From positions 1,426,001 through 1,490,000 of the forward strand of contig RCTD01000003.1 in the NCBI GenBank assembly GCA_014898415.1: DNA of 64,000 nucleotides, written 5' to 3'. A program made the position numbers and the translations under genes. The notes under the pieces were generated by a model. That model had not been told where the DNA came from, did not search any database, and saw only the letters and a list, made by a program, of their open reading frames with translations. The DNA comes from Stromatinia cepivora. Taxonomy: Eukaryota; Ascomycota; Leotiomycetes; Helotiales; Sclerotiniaceae. Positions 22,929 to 34,154 of the stretch are shown here, in pieces (the first letter of the stretch is position 1; every line of letters begins with the position of its first letter).

Positions 22929-25810
22929 ATGGCCCCTTCCTTCTTGAAGGACCTTAAGAGGCGCTCCAAGCCCGGCGCAAAAACGACCGATTCCAGCACT
23001 GGAGAATCTAGTGGCAGTAATACAAGCAATGGGAGTGGTCTTCGAAGCAACACATTCACTTCGAACAAATCGCAAATCTCCTTGAATTCTTCTTACGGCG
23101 CTACAACACCACCAACAATGCCAAATTCACAATCCTCATCCAACCTCAACGGCATGGGAGTAACTCGACCAACTGTTTCGACGACTGGGTCAAATAGACA
23201 TAGTGTATCTGGGATGTCGGGTTTGGGATCTCCTTCTTCAAAATCGGCTTTGCCTGTCTCACCATATTCACCGCGAATTCTGTCTATCACTGACAATACA
23301 TGGGTAGGCTTTCCTGCAAGTGCCGCAGGATTGGGCAGAGCTAACAAACTTTAACTAGGTATATCAAAAGGTCTTGTCGATATATGGCACAATATCAGAT
23401 CCATCAGAAGTACAGATAGACGGAACCCTCACAGTCACTCGTTTAGACGATGGATTTCCTCCGACACACTGGCCTGTTTCCGAGTCTCACTTCAAGGCAC
23501 TTGTTTACCTTACCCCGGGCCCCAATCGATTAAGGTTCGATTTCACATCTCCAAAACTTGCGAACAGCAACTCTCCTAATCCCATACACTCCTCCTACCT
23601 CACTCTCCATATGCTGCCAACTCTCACAAATCCCCCGCTTCAATTGGTTATACTGCTCGGGAAAGATTCTCCAGGAACATTTGATGCCGTACCCTCGCGC
23701 ATTGAAAGAGAGGGCAATGGCTTGGATATTGCTATACGAAAATTCAGAATGGCAGCTTATCTGTACGTATATTTCTTCTCCATATAAGCTTCTACTTCAT
23801 GGTAGCAACTAGCCAGGTGTGGTTATTGCCAGAATTAGCAGCCAGCGTATTCTTTTACTCAGTGGCCCTCGGGAACGGAGTTTGTTTCTCCGAGATGCTA
23901 GATATTGGCAAAGTGCCATATCCTCCTAGATCGGCTCCTGCTTTTCTTCTTCATATCAAAGTGTCCTTTGGCTGGAGAGAATGAACTAACGATCACCAGT
24001 TGGCAGGCATTTACCGCCGAGCAGATGTTTCGAAACAAGCTTGGTAGAAGGACATTTAGGTTTGAAGAGGAGTGGATTACAGGTACTTCGAACTATAGAG
24101 ACCGTGAGATGGGGACCATGAGAAGTGAAGCAAAAGTCCATGTTATCCGAAGCTCGAAAACTGTTGCCGAACTTCGAGATCTCGATGTTGCCCAGCAGAA
24201 CGAAAATGGCACCCGCCGAGGGGATCTATTTGCATTCGCCAGTGAAGATGTCAAAAATTATTTTAAGCCCAAGCCAGGTCAGAAACAGTATGTGACGGTT
24301 CTCCTCCTGGACGCTCATTGGGAGAAACGGCACAACATGATCACCGGTCATGCCGCCCTTGGAGGTGGAGGCGGCGAGCTTCAGCTAGCTATTTTCGGTA
24401 GCCAGGCATTGCAAAGTTATCCATCTACGCTTGAAGAAGTTGTGCCGGCATTTTCTGATTGTACAGTCACGGACACCAATTTCGTAGCGAATGACTGTAA
24501 TGAGTCTGGCAGCAACTGGGAGGCTGCCAACATTGGAATAGGCGCCCACCTGCATGAAGTGGGCCATTTGTTTGGATGCCCCCATCAGGAGAATGGGGTA
24601 ATGCTTCGGGATTACGTTATGTTGAACCGATCTTTTACCACTAGAGAATCTTATTCAACACGCACAAAATCGAAGGGCGGGCTGGTGTTACCCAGAGACG
24701 AATGCACATGGCATAGACTAGACGCTCTACGTTTCAGAAGCCACCCGTCGTTCGCACTTCCCACCGACCCTCCACGAGTTAGTGATGACTCTATCCAAGT
24801 ATGGCCTGTAGATAATGGAATTGTGATTGTTACTGCGGCATCTGGGGTAGCTTTCCTCGAAATATTTACGGAGGGTGACGACCTTTGTCGTAACTGGCAA
24901 GAGTTCGGAGACGGAAATGGCAATGGGCCCATTCAACGACAAATTACTCTGACGGAGCAAGATCTAAGAAGTCAACTACCTGACGACCGTCGAAAATCGA
25001 GGCTGAAGCTATCTGTGAAGTCATTTGGCGGTGGCAGCCATGAGGTTGAAGACTTCGCCCATCTAGTCTCCAAAGCCAGCAAGCTGAAATTAAAGAATGG
25101 ACAGATGGCTTTCAGAAGCAGTAAACTGGGCGCGTCACAAATGGATGGCACCCAGCCGCAGGAGGTCATATTTGATAGTTCAATTTATCAAACGAAACTG
25201 ATGATACAAGTGAAGGTGTAAGTACAAGCATTGCTTCAAGACAGCCGAAAGGGTCATATGGGATTGCTGTTTTCCGCATTCCTAAGATAATTCACCCAAG
25301 TACGATTACTGACAGATACTCTAGTTGGGCGGGCTTTGCGCTCGATGGTATAGAGTTTATTTACGAGGATGCAACCTCGCAACTTTTTGGCAAGAGGGGT
25401 GGATCTGCTGCAGATTTTAGTCTCGGTATATACTAGACTTATCACATATCCCATCTCAAGTACTAATAATATCGTAGATACACGTCGAGGAGAGTATATT
25501 ACTGGGTTCTACGTCAGAAGTGGGTTGTGGTTGGACGGTATTGCAATTATGACTAGTTTAGGGAGGAAGTCCCAGGTTTTTGGAAACCCTGTTGGCGGTT
25601 CTGGGTTAGTATTTTCCCCACCGTTGTGTTGTATCAAGTGAGGTGTTAGAACTTTACGATAGTTCTCTCATTGCTTCTGGTTATCCTCGTGCATTTTTAC
25701 TGATACTCCCCAGGCATACTTTGATACCCCCGAGAGGATACACCATTGCAGGCGTTTCAGGATCATGTGCATCATGGATTGATGGATTTGGCATTATTCT
25801 TACACGGTAA
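22929..25810 (+). CDS. Zinc metalloprotease with C-terminal jacalin-like lectin domain (YIL108W-like)
   Basis: Proposed exons are 22929-23303, 23359-23762, 24000-25217, 25325-25425, 25478-25604 and 25714-25810, giving 773 aa in one frame. The first ~75 residues are Ser/Gly/Asn-rich and probably disordered. The zincin motif HEVGHLFGCPH starts at residue 445 (24553). It supplies three zinc-ligand histidines and the catalytic Glu. From about residue 620 the repeated hydrophobic-glycine pattern (LDGIEF, GKRGG, GFYVRSG.WLDGI, TSLGRKS, GVSGSC..WIDGF) fits a jacalin-like beta-prism, suggesting carbohydrate binding. No signal peptide is visible. Exons 3-6 are fixed by the lectin frame; intron 2 (237 bp) is unusually long for this window. 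The physiological substrate is unknown to me. Confidence 0.85.
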
Positions 25811-26489
25811 GGGTATAAAGGTAATCGCTGGGAGATGGGAATAGTACACATTAATACTGTATAATTTAGCTTGGGATGACATGATGCGAACGGTTTTTAC
25901 AAATTACCGTTATCCCACGATATCACTTTCTCAGGGTGGCTAGCAACAATACCTAGGTAAAGGCACGAGTGCGAATGGCGTACTAGGGCATATCTATAGA
26001 GGCGGTTTAGAATAAATGACAGACTTTTAGTCCTGGAGAGTTTTTCCAATTGAGAATAATTGTCGAATGTGACTGAGAGCTGAATGTTTTTGAGGCTATC
26101 TAAAGGCCCTTGATGAAGAGTCGTTGGTATCACCAACCACATATATGGGTACCAAAACTGAAGAGTAACACTGCCTTTTGAGATGAAGTTATTGAAAATG
26201 TGAATCATCAGCTTAAATTTAAATCTTTGTTCATACATACACCTGTGAATCTAGCTCGAATCCAAGGCAATAGGTAAGTACTGTTGGTACCTATTTAAAG
26301 TTTGCTCATGCCCCTTGTTCAGCTGTGGCTTGGCGATCCCTCAACGTCATGGGTGCTAAAACCAAGCTCTTCTAACGAAAGAAAACAAACGTAGAAAACG
26401 ACTTCCCAAAAGTCTCAAAATCAACAACCTCACAATACTATCACTTTTCTCTACACTGCAAATACTCGGTGCAAGTTAATATATCTCAA
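25811..26489. other. Intergenic, metalloprotease 3' end to CHO1 promoter
   Basis: No gene supported. The minus frame at 25897-26238 resembles nothing I recognise. Confidence 0.5.
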
Positions 26490-27428
26490 ATGTCGAAAAG
26501 AAATAGTGGTAATGCCACAAATGGCGCAACGAAGGATTCAACAGTCGGTGAGTGTTTATGATTGCATCTATGATTGCCCCTCCCCCTCTTGTGTAAACAG
26601 ATCGAATTTGTATAATTGTAAATGTGTGCTAATGGAGAGTACAGCTGTAGATAAACAAAAGAGATTGTTGGAGAAGGATACCGGTCATTTCTCTATGATT
26701 AAGATGCTGCATCTTGCGGATTTGATCACCGAACTCAATGGTAATTAATGCCACTCCTCCTACGTTCTTTCGCACAAATTTGCTAAGTGCTGCTCCTTAG
26801 GATTCTGTGGTGTCATGTCTGTGTTCTCCTCGATGAGGTATTGTCTGGGCTCACCCGACGCGCATGGAAATCTTTGGGCGGCTTTGGCTTTTATGCCATT
26901 TGGGTTGTTCTTCGATTTCATGGATGGGAAGGTTGCGAGGTGGAGGAAGAAGAGTAGTTTGATGGGTCAAGAATTGGATTCTTTGGCGGATTTGGTATGA
27001 TTCCCCAATTTTACTGGCATATATCATTAAACCGATGATTCTAATAATTTCTACTACAGGTATCCTTTGGAGTTTCTCCCGCAGCCGCAGCTTTTGCCAT
27101 TGGTATCCGCACTCCTGTCGACCATTTCTTCCTGACCTTCTTCGTCCTCTGTGGTCTTACGCGCCTCGCTCGCTTCAACATCACTGTTGCCAATGTCCCC
27201 AAGGATGCTACTGGAAAGAGTAAATACTTTGAAGGCACACCCATTCCAACCTCGCTCTCCATCGCCGCTCTAATGGCATACTGGGTATCCAAGGGTTGGA
27301 TTCTGGACAATATACCATTGGGAACAGTGGGTACTGGTACCTTGTTTGAATTTCACCCTGTGGTGGGACTTTTTGTTCTTTGGGGTTGCATGATGACTAG
27401 CAAAACTATTCATATTCCTAAGCCATGA
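26490..27428 (+). CDS. CHO1: CDP-diacylglycerol--serine O-phosphatidyltransferase (phosphatidylserine synthase)
   Basis: Exons 26490-26547, 26645-26740, 26801-26994 and 27060-27428 give 238 aa. The protein carries the CDP-alcohol phosphotransferase signature DGx2ARx8Gx3Dx3D (DGKVARW ... GQELDSLAD), split across intron 3. It transfers phosphatidate from CDP-diacylglycerol to serine, giving phosphatidylserine in the ER membrane, the entry to the de novo phosphatidylethanolamine and phosphatidylcholine route. Hydrophobic segments (for example [38 protein letters not shown]) fit a multi-pass protein. The length is close to yeast Cho1 (276 aa) but with a shorter N-terminus. Splice sites conform, and intron 3 has a CTAATAA-type branch site. 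The ATG at 26490 is the first in frame with exon 2. Confidence 0.93.
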
Positions 27429-28131
27429 TTATTTATTATGCTGGGGATGGATTATGGTGGGGCAGGAAGTAGTGGAAGGAACGAATGGGAATAGACATAC
27501 CCGGTTTGGTGGTGGAATGGAGATTAAGTACGTATTATGATACCTTGAAGTTCATGAATTGGCGCATTACACCTATTAAAATGCAATCCTCTTCTCAAGT
27601 TGAGCATAGTACTGATATGCATGTGCATGTGAAAAATATTGTTTGATGCGTCATCAAACCGTGACATGATTTTTATGGTATTTCTTGCTCATACCCAATA
27701 CTTCATTTCAAGTATAAATAACAAATCACCATCACCCGGATTCAGAATTTAGCCTCCTCTGTCTTTCGTTTTGCAATCTGGCTGGCGAAGTAGGTAATAT
27801 ATGCATTTATATATGTGAAATCAAGAAGTGAGATGGGTAGATTAGATGAGTATTTGGACAAAGTCTAGATGTACAGATAATTTAGTGTGTATTCCCGGTC
27901 CATTATTCCTTGGTGGGTGCTTGATCTCAATTTAGAGTAGATTTCTCTTTGGTGAAACATGTGTAATATGTTGCCCGAAGCTACGGAATTTTTCCTATCG
28001 TCCACCGACTATTGACTAAGAAAGTACAATTTTTACACAGAAGTTTGCAGCAGCCCAAGCCATACCCACAAACAGACCCTTAAAAACGCCATATACCCGG
28101 ATTTGTCTACTTCAGCTCTTTATCCTACGAT
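27429..28131. other. Convergent intergenic region (CHO1 / GAR1 3' ends)
   Basis: No gene found; presumably both 3' UTRs and terminators. AT-moderate with no recognisable repeats. Confidence 0.5.
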
Positions 28132-28962
28132 TTAACGTCCACCTCTGGAAAATCCGCCCCTCGAACCACCTCTCGCGCCACCTCGAGGAGTGAAACCACC
28201 ACCACCTCTAGAGAAGCCACCGCCGCCTCCACCTCTGGAGAAACCTCCACTACCACCTCTTCCTCCACGTGGCGCGCCTCTTCCGCCGCCTCGTCCGCCC
28301 CTCATTGGCCCTCCTCTACCTCCTCTGGCACCACCGGCTCTCTTTGGTTTTGGTGCTCCTGGAGGTGGCTTTGGCTTTGGAAGGAATTTCTCCAATGGAA
28401 GAAGTTTGTCGCCTCCGATGTAGAATTTGTCGCCGGTCTTGAATGAATTGGCTTGGATACCTTCGGTGGGCTTGATGGTGAAGTAAACTTGGTTGATGGG
28501 ACCGAGAATTTCGTCAACTTTACCGATTGAGGTCTATCAATTCATCTATTAGTCCATGTTTTCCATAATTTTTGGGAATTGGAGATTTTTACCTTGTTCT
28601 CTAGGTAGATTGGAGCATTGAAGTAAGGAATTTTAGTATTGATAGATTCGCAGACAATTTCTCCTTCACTGGCATGGAGGAAAGATCCCATAGCTATTCC
28701 AATATTAGCAATTGGCTCTGATAATGTCAATTGAGGGTATTTTACCAAATACATCTGCTGGAGGACCGTTGTCTCTTTGCTGGAAACCGCCGCGTCCTAT
28801 TGTGAACCGTTAGTAATTGCGCACAATTGATCTCAAATTCGCAAATTCGCAAATTCGCATCAACGTACCTCCACCACGACCACCGAATCCTCCTCTACCA
28901 CCACTGAAGCCAGCATTGGCGCCGGTACCGCGACCGCCTCTTGATCCACCTCGGAAAGACAT
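28132..28962 (-). CDS. GAR1: H/ACA ribonucleoprotein complex subunit GAR1
   Basis: Minus-strand exons 28962-28869, 28796-28746, 28693-28593 and 28533-28132 give 215 aa. N- and C-terminal arginine-glycine-rich (RGG) tails flank a conserved core. The core reads [57 protein letters not shown], a hallmark of Gar1. The protein is part of H/ACA snoRNPs that guide pseudouridylation of rRNA and snRNA in the nucleolus. Exon 2 is only 51 bp; I chose the donor at 28745 because it restores the core frame (PPADVF AMGSF). It is head-to-head with the threonyl-tRNA synthetase gene, with about 300 bp between start codons. An antisense proline-rich frame (28190-28423) is only the complement of the RGG tail. 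Confidence 0.95.
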
Positions 28963-29265
28963 TGTTTGATGTTGTCGATTATTCGAGGGTGTTTTGGCGT
29001 TATCGTTTGAGAGGTACAAAAATTAAAGCTCTCCAAAAAATTATTCCAAGCGAAAACTGGGTAGCGTGGAGCAAAGCCGAGAACGATTTTTATTGGTTAA
29101 ATATACCTTAGTCATCTGCAAAGTGCACGGTTCAAGTGAAGAGCAAGCAAACGTTTCAAACGATGATTTGAGTCATAAGTTATTAAAAAGGACACCGTCT
29201 AGTTGTACTTGACTCCCCCGAGTACAACAGAAACAGAATCGAATAACAAACTACCTCCGAACACC
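28963..29265. promoter_or_regulatory. Shared divergent promoter of GAR1 and threonyl-tRNA synthetase
   Basis: 303 bp separate the two start codons, and both genes serve translation or ribosome production, so a bidirectional promoter is plausible. I see no clear TATA box or named binding site. Confidence 0.45.
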
Positions 29266-31689
29266 ATGGAACAGGCAAAGGAGGCAGTCGAGAAGGTGGC
29301 AGAGGGTGTTAAAAATGTTGCCATTGGAGAGAAGAAACCTAAAGCACCTAAAGCACCAAAGCCCAAGAAGGAAAAGGGAGGGGATAGTGGGGCAGATGCC
29401 GGACCTTTGGAACTCAATCCAGCGCCAGAATTTATTGCTCATCGCATAGCAGTTTTCGACAAGTTGAAGACCAAATACGATGCTGAAATTGCTGCGAAAC
29501 CAAGAGTGCCTATTACCATTACTCTTGCCGATGGATCCATTAAGGAGGGTATCGCTTGGGAGACCACTCCCGCGCAAATCGCAGAGGGCATCTCGAAGAG
29601 TCTTCTTAAGCGTACCGTTGTTGCCAAATTGAATGGAGATTCTGAACAATTATGGGATTTGGAGAGACCTTTGGAAAAGGATTGCAAACTTGAGTTGCTT
29701 CCTTTTGAAAATGAGGAGGGTAGAAGAGTCTTTTGGCATTCTAGCGCTCATATCTTGGGTGAAGCTTCAGAAAGACGATTCGGTTGCAGTTTGTGTATCG
29801 GTCCCCCCATTGACAATGGTTTCTATTATGAGATGGGTTTACCCAACCAAGGAACAGTTACCGACGCAGACTGGCAGCCATTGGAGAAATTGGTCGGCCA
29901 AATTGTAAAGGAGAAGCAGAAGTTCGAGCGGTTGGTTCTTTCCAAAGATGATCTTTTGGAGATGTTCAAGGACAACAAGTACAAGCAGCACATCATTAAG
30001 GACAAGATTGCGGATGGAACCAACACTACTGTCTACCGTAATGGACCTCTCATCGATTTATGTCGAGGCCCCCACGTTCCTAATACCGGCAGAATCGAGA
30101 CATTTGCTATCATGAAGAACTCAGCATCATACTTCCTAGGAAATAAGGACAACGACTCTCTGCAGAGAATTTATGGTGTATCATTCCCAGATAAGAAACA
30201 AATGGCCGAGCACAAGAAGTTTTTGGAAGAGGCTGCAAAGCGTGATCACAGAAAACTTGGTAAGGATCAAGAACTGTTCTTCTTCCACGAATTATCTCCT
30301 GGATCCGCAATGTGGTTGCCACATGGTGCTCGTATCTATAACACTATCCAGTCATTCTTGAGAGAGGAGTACTGGAACCGTGGCTACAACGAAGTCATTA
30401 CGCCAAATATGTACAACTCTGAACTCTGGAAGACCTCTGGTCATTGGGCATACTACAAGGATGACATGTTCACGTTCCCGGTCGAGAAGGATGTTTTTGC
30501 TTTGAAGCCTATGAACTGCCCTGGCCATTGCTTAATGTTTGGACACCGGGAACGCAGTCACAGGGAATTGCCATGGCGAGTTGCAGACTTTGGTGTGCTA
30601 CATCGTAACGAAGCTTCGGGTGCATTGACTGGTTTGACAAGAGTAAGAAGATTCCAGCAAGACGATGCCCACATCTTCTGTAGGGAAGATCAGATCAAGG
30701 ATGAAATCACCGGCTTGTTCGAATTCCTCAAGGCTATCTATGGCCTTTTGGGTTTCACCTTCAAGCTGAAGCTTTCTACCCGTCCAGAGAAGTTTTTGGG
30801 TAAAATTGAGACTTGGGATATGGCAGAGGATAAACTCCGATCTGCATTAGACGAATTTGCGTCAAGTGATGGCGGAGTACCATGGGAACTTAACGAAGGT
30901 GACGGTGCTTTCTATGGTCCAAAGATTGATATCACTATCTGTGATTGTCTGAAGAGAGAATGGCAATGCGCTACAATCCAACTTGATTTCCAGTTGCCTC
31001 AAAACTTTGGGCTTGAATACAATACCGGTGATGTGCCAACCAAGAAAGAAGAGGCGGCTGTCAAGGAACCCGTCGTCAAACCAAAGAAGGATACCGAACC
31101 AGAGGATCCAAGTGCTCCAAAGGAGAGAGTGTACAAACCACTTACTCCTGGATGCGCCAGACCAGTCATGATTCACCGAGCAATGGCTGGTAGTATCGAG
31201 CGTTTCACGGCCATCTTGATCGAGCATTTCGCCGGTAAATGGCCTTTCTGGTTGAGTCCTCGACAAATCCTTGTGATTCCTGTCGGCGTTGGCTACTTTG
31301 AATATGCTAAGGAAGTTCAATCCATTTTCCACAAACAACAAATGTTCATTGATGTTGACCTCAGTGGTAACACTCTGCAAAAGAAGATCCGTACAGGTCA
31401 ATTAGCACAATACAACTTTATATTTGGTAAGTAGTCACATCTTCTTTTTACTATTCACAAATTGGTACTAACGCTCTCAAAAGTTGTTGGTGATACAGAA
31501 ATGAAGGGTCGCGAAGTCAATGTTAGAAATCGTGATGATACATCGAGTCAAGATAGAGGGAAGCCCGTTTCGTTGCAAGAAGCGATTGAAAAGCTCACAG
31601 CACTTCGTGATGAGCGAAGATCGGATAATCCGTTCCCTGGTGAAGCAAAGGCTGTCGAGCCAGCGGCACCTGTAGCACCTGCTGCTTAA
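29266..31689 (+). CDS. THS1: Threonyl-tRNA synthetase, cytosolic
   Basis: Exons 29266-31426 and 31484-31689 give 788 aa. The start at 29266 is the first in-frame ATG and has a strong context (ACCATGG). A Lys-rich N-terminal extension precedes a TGS domain (about 80-145) and the editing domain (HSSAH near 158 and CRGPH near 266). The class II core follows, with motif 2 near 445 ([11 protein letters not shown]) and motif 3 near 633 ([11 protein letters not shown]). It keeps the Thr-specific zinc ligands (Cys in MNCPGHC, His in DDAHIF, His in MIHRA). An anticodon-binding domain ends the protein. A charged, low-complexity insert of about 40 residues (586-625) interrupts the core before MIHRA. The intron has a perfect TACTAAC branch site. 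The gene joins threonine to tRNA-Thr. Confidence 0.96.
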
Positions 31690-34154
31690 ATTGTGAAATC
31701 GTTGGGGAAATGGAGTTTAGAGATTTGATGAGATGAGATAACAAATACGAAGATGATGACATAAGAACCTGGGGTTTGGGAAAGCATTATGACTACTACA
31801 TAAAAATGAGCATATGATGCGTTGTGTTTTCTTTGCTACTAGTATCCTAGATCTAGCGTCATATGAGAAATGAGATGAGATGGAGATGAGATGACTAGAA
31901 TGAAAAGAACATTACAGCGGCATGGTGTCATTCCAATTTGTGACGACCGGCTTCTGAAATAAGAAGAAGTCTATAATTGCAGGTATGACCATGAATGAAG
32001 AGAAAGCTGTGATTGATGATGTCTGCATTGAAAGATGCAAACGACTCGCTTATGATTGGTTCTCGCTCTACCTAAGTGGGTTGGATTCGACTTCAAGTAG
32101 ACCATTTGAGTTGAACCGGTGGCTCTGGGCAACTTACCAAGATATTGTTGTGGTTCTTGATGAACCTTTTGCTCTCCATGTGCGTCCTGGAAAGACCACT
32201 TAGCTTGACAGAAATGTTCTGCTCAATACACGTGCCTTTAAAAAGACCACCTAGTATGCGTTTGAAGACCACTTCGCTTGAGAGAGTTCTCAGTCTGTGG
32301 CTTCAAGTAAACCACTTGACTTTGACTATTCTCCGGGCTATCTACTGAGATAGCAGTTGGGATCATCAATGAAAACATATTGAAAAATTTATTTCCCTAC
32401 AGTTTAAATGCGGGTTTGTTAATCAGATTACATATTGGGGATCTCATCTCCACCTTCAGAATTTATATTCATCCTATTCTTTCTAATTCCACCTTCTCTC
32501 TTCCTTTCTTCGTTCATTGCTATGTATGTATTTCACATTACATATCCAGCAATCTAGCGATCTAACTATATATCATCATTTTAAAAAAGCACAGCACAGC
32601 ATAGCTCCTAATACTATACCTAATACTATATCTAACTACATCCCCACACCCTAGAGAAGAGAACTCACTCCCACCTCATCCATTATAGATTACGAACACA
32701 AAACAAGAAAAAATGGGTATACATCTAGGATTCAAACATCAATATTGGCTGGGAGACAGAAGTAAATATTTTCATTTGCGATAATACAGATACTTTGATT
32801 AAATGCTTTTCATATGAGATTTTATTCTTTATGTTTCTTGCTTTTCGGAGGTATATTTGGTTATGGTTGGAGCTTAGCTGTGCTATGCTGTACTAGGGAG
32901 CACTATGTTATTGTAGGAAGAGAGTAGAGTTTGCAAGGTAGGGACTGTGTTGGGTGTGTGGGGAAAATTGGGTCGTGATGATGAAGCAATTGATGGCTAA
33001 AGATTTAAAAAAGTTTGGGAAGTTATTATTTGTATCAGAGAGTTGGGGCATGGGTATCCGTATAGTAATATATAGTATCATCAAAAAGCAATGAGAAAGA
33101 GAAGAGAGGGGGATAAATAGAGATATGCGATATGATGATATGGGATACGATAGATGAAAAACAAAAAATAAGAATAAACTTTCAAAACAAACCCTCAAAC
33201 CAAACACCGCAAGACTCTCCAAAAGAGTCCCCCCCTCCCATCTCCTCACAATCACCTTCCCTTTTGCTCCTACCCCTATCCTCAAAAGCTCAAAGACTTC
33301 GTTCGATATCTCCCACCTTTAGTAACATATATTACAAAGATCACCATTTCTACAACCTACCATTCTAACATTCTACCTAGTAGCTCTCTTCGCTAAACTA
33401 TATCCCCTACCCTATAAATCAGATCCAACAAGACAAGAATACCAGCGAGAGAAAATCATTTACCCTCTCTCTGTCCATATCTCCTCAAGACATGAGACAA
33501 TAAAAGAAAATAGACGAGAGGCGGTGCAAGTGTTGGGGTATATAGAACTTGTGTATAAAGATGAAGTAGGAATCAGGAATTGATTTGTATGTTGTATGTT
33601 GATTATTGAATGGACATAAAGAACATGATTCAAGGTAAAGAAAGGGAATCTCTCATCACCACACCCCTCCCCATGAAATATCATCCCTGCCCAATCAAAA
33701 TCATGACATCGACACCACACGCATTCATAAATATAAACTAATATCTTCATATTCAGGATATATCTAATCGGCAATCCTTAGGAAGCCAATAGTAAATCCA
33801 CCAAGAAAATCATTTCATTGCATTGCATTCCATCCCAGCCTCAAGCAAAAGCATCACAGGGATTTTACCATCCACATCCATCCATCCATGCCATACCGTA
33901 CCGTACCGTACCATACCATATCAAACCCCTACTCCCAAGTCTTATCACTAGTTCCTCCTTTCCTTTTTTTTCCATCCAATCCCATGCCATCCATTCCATT
34001 CCATATACCATACCAATCACCATAGAACCTGCCATCCCGCCCACATATACGTACAGAATACTTCCCAAAATCCTCCTTTGTACCCATTGCGATTCAATCC
34101 TGTCCTACCGACATAGAAAAAGAAGAAACATTTTAGGGGAAAAAAGGAAACATT
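31690..34154. other. 2.5-kb intergenic region without a supportable gene
   Basis: Small open frames (31985-32203 +, 32908-33285 -, 33818-34234 +) match nothing I recognise and overlap low-complexity sequence. The region contains GAGATGAGAT microsatellite (31,870-31,900), a recurring AAGACCACTT-like motif (32,090-32,330), a CCATC/CCGTAC-type run (33,870-33,940) and long CT-rich stretches. Likely UTRs and possibly a non-coding transcript. Confidence 0.45.

Noticed and set aside
23763..23999. Possible extra exon inside the 237-bp intron of the metalloprotease
   Set aside because: A 49-bp intron ending at 23811 is possible, but the flanking protein (RMAAYL / WQAFTAEQM) joins directly and reads like the family without extra residues, so I treat the whole segment as intron.
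28190..28423. Proline-rich + strand frame
   Set aside because: Exact complement of the GAR1 RGG tail; GGA/GGT codons read as Pro/Leu on the other strand.
31985..32203. 72-codon + frame downstream of Thr-RS
   Set aside because: No family resemblance and it runs into the recurring AAGACCACTT motif; insufficient support.
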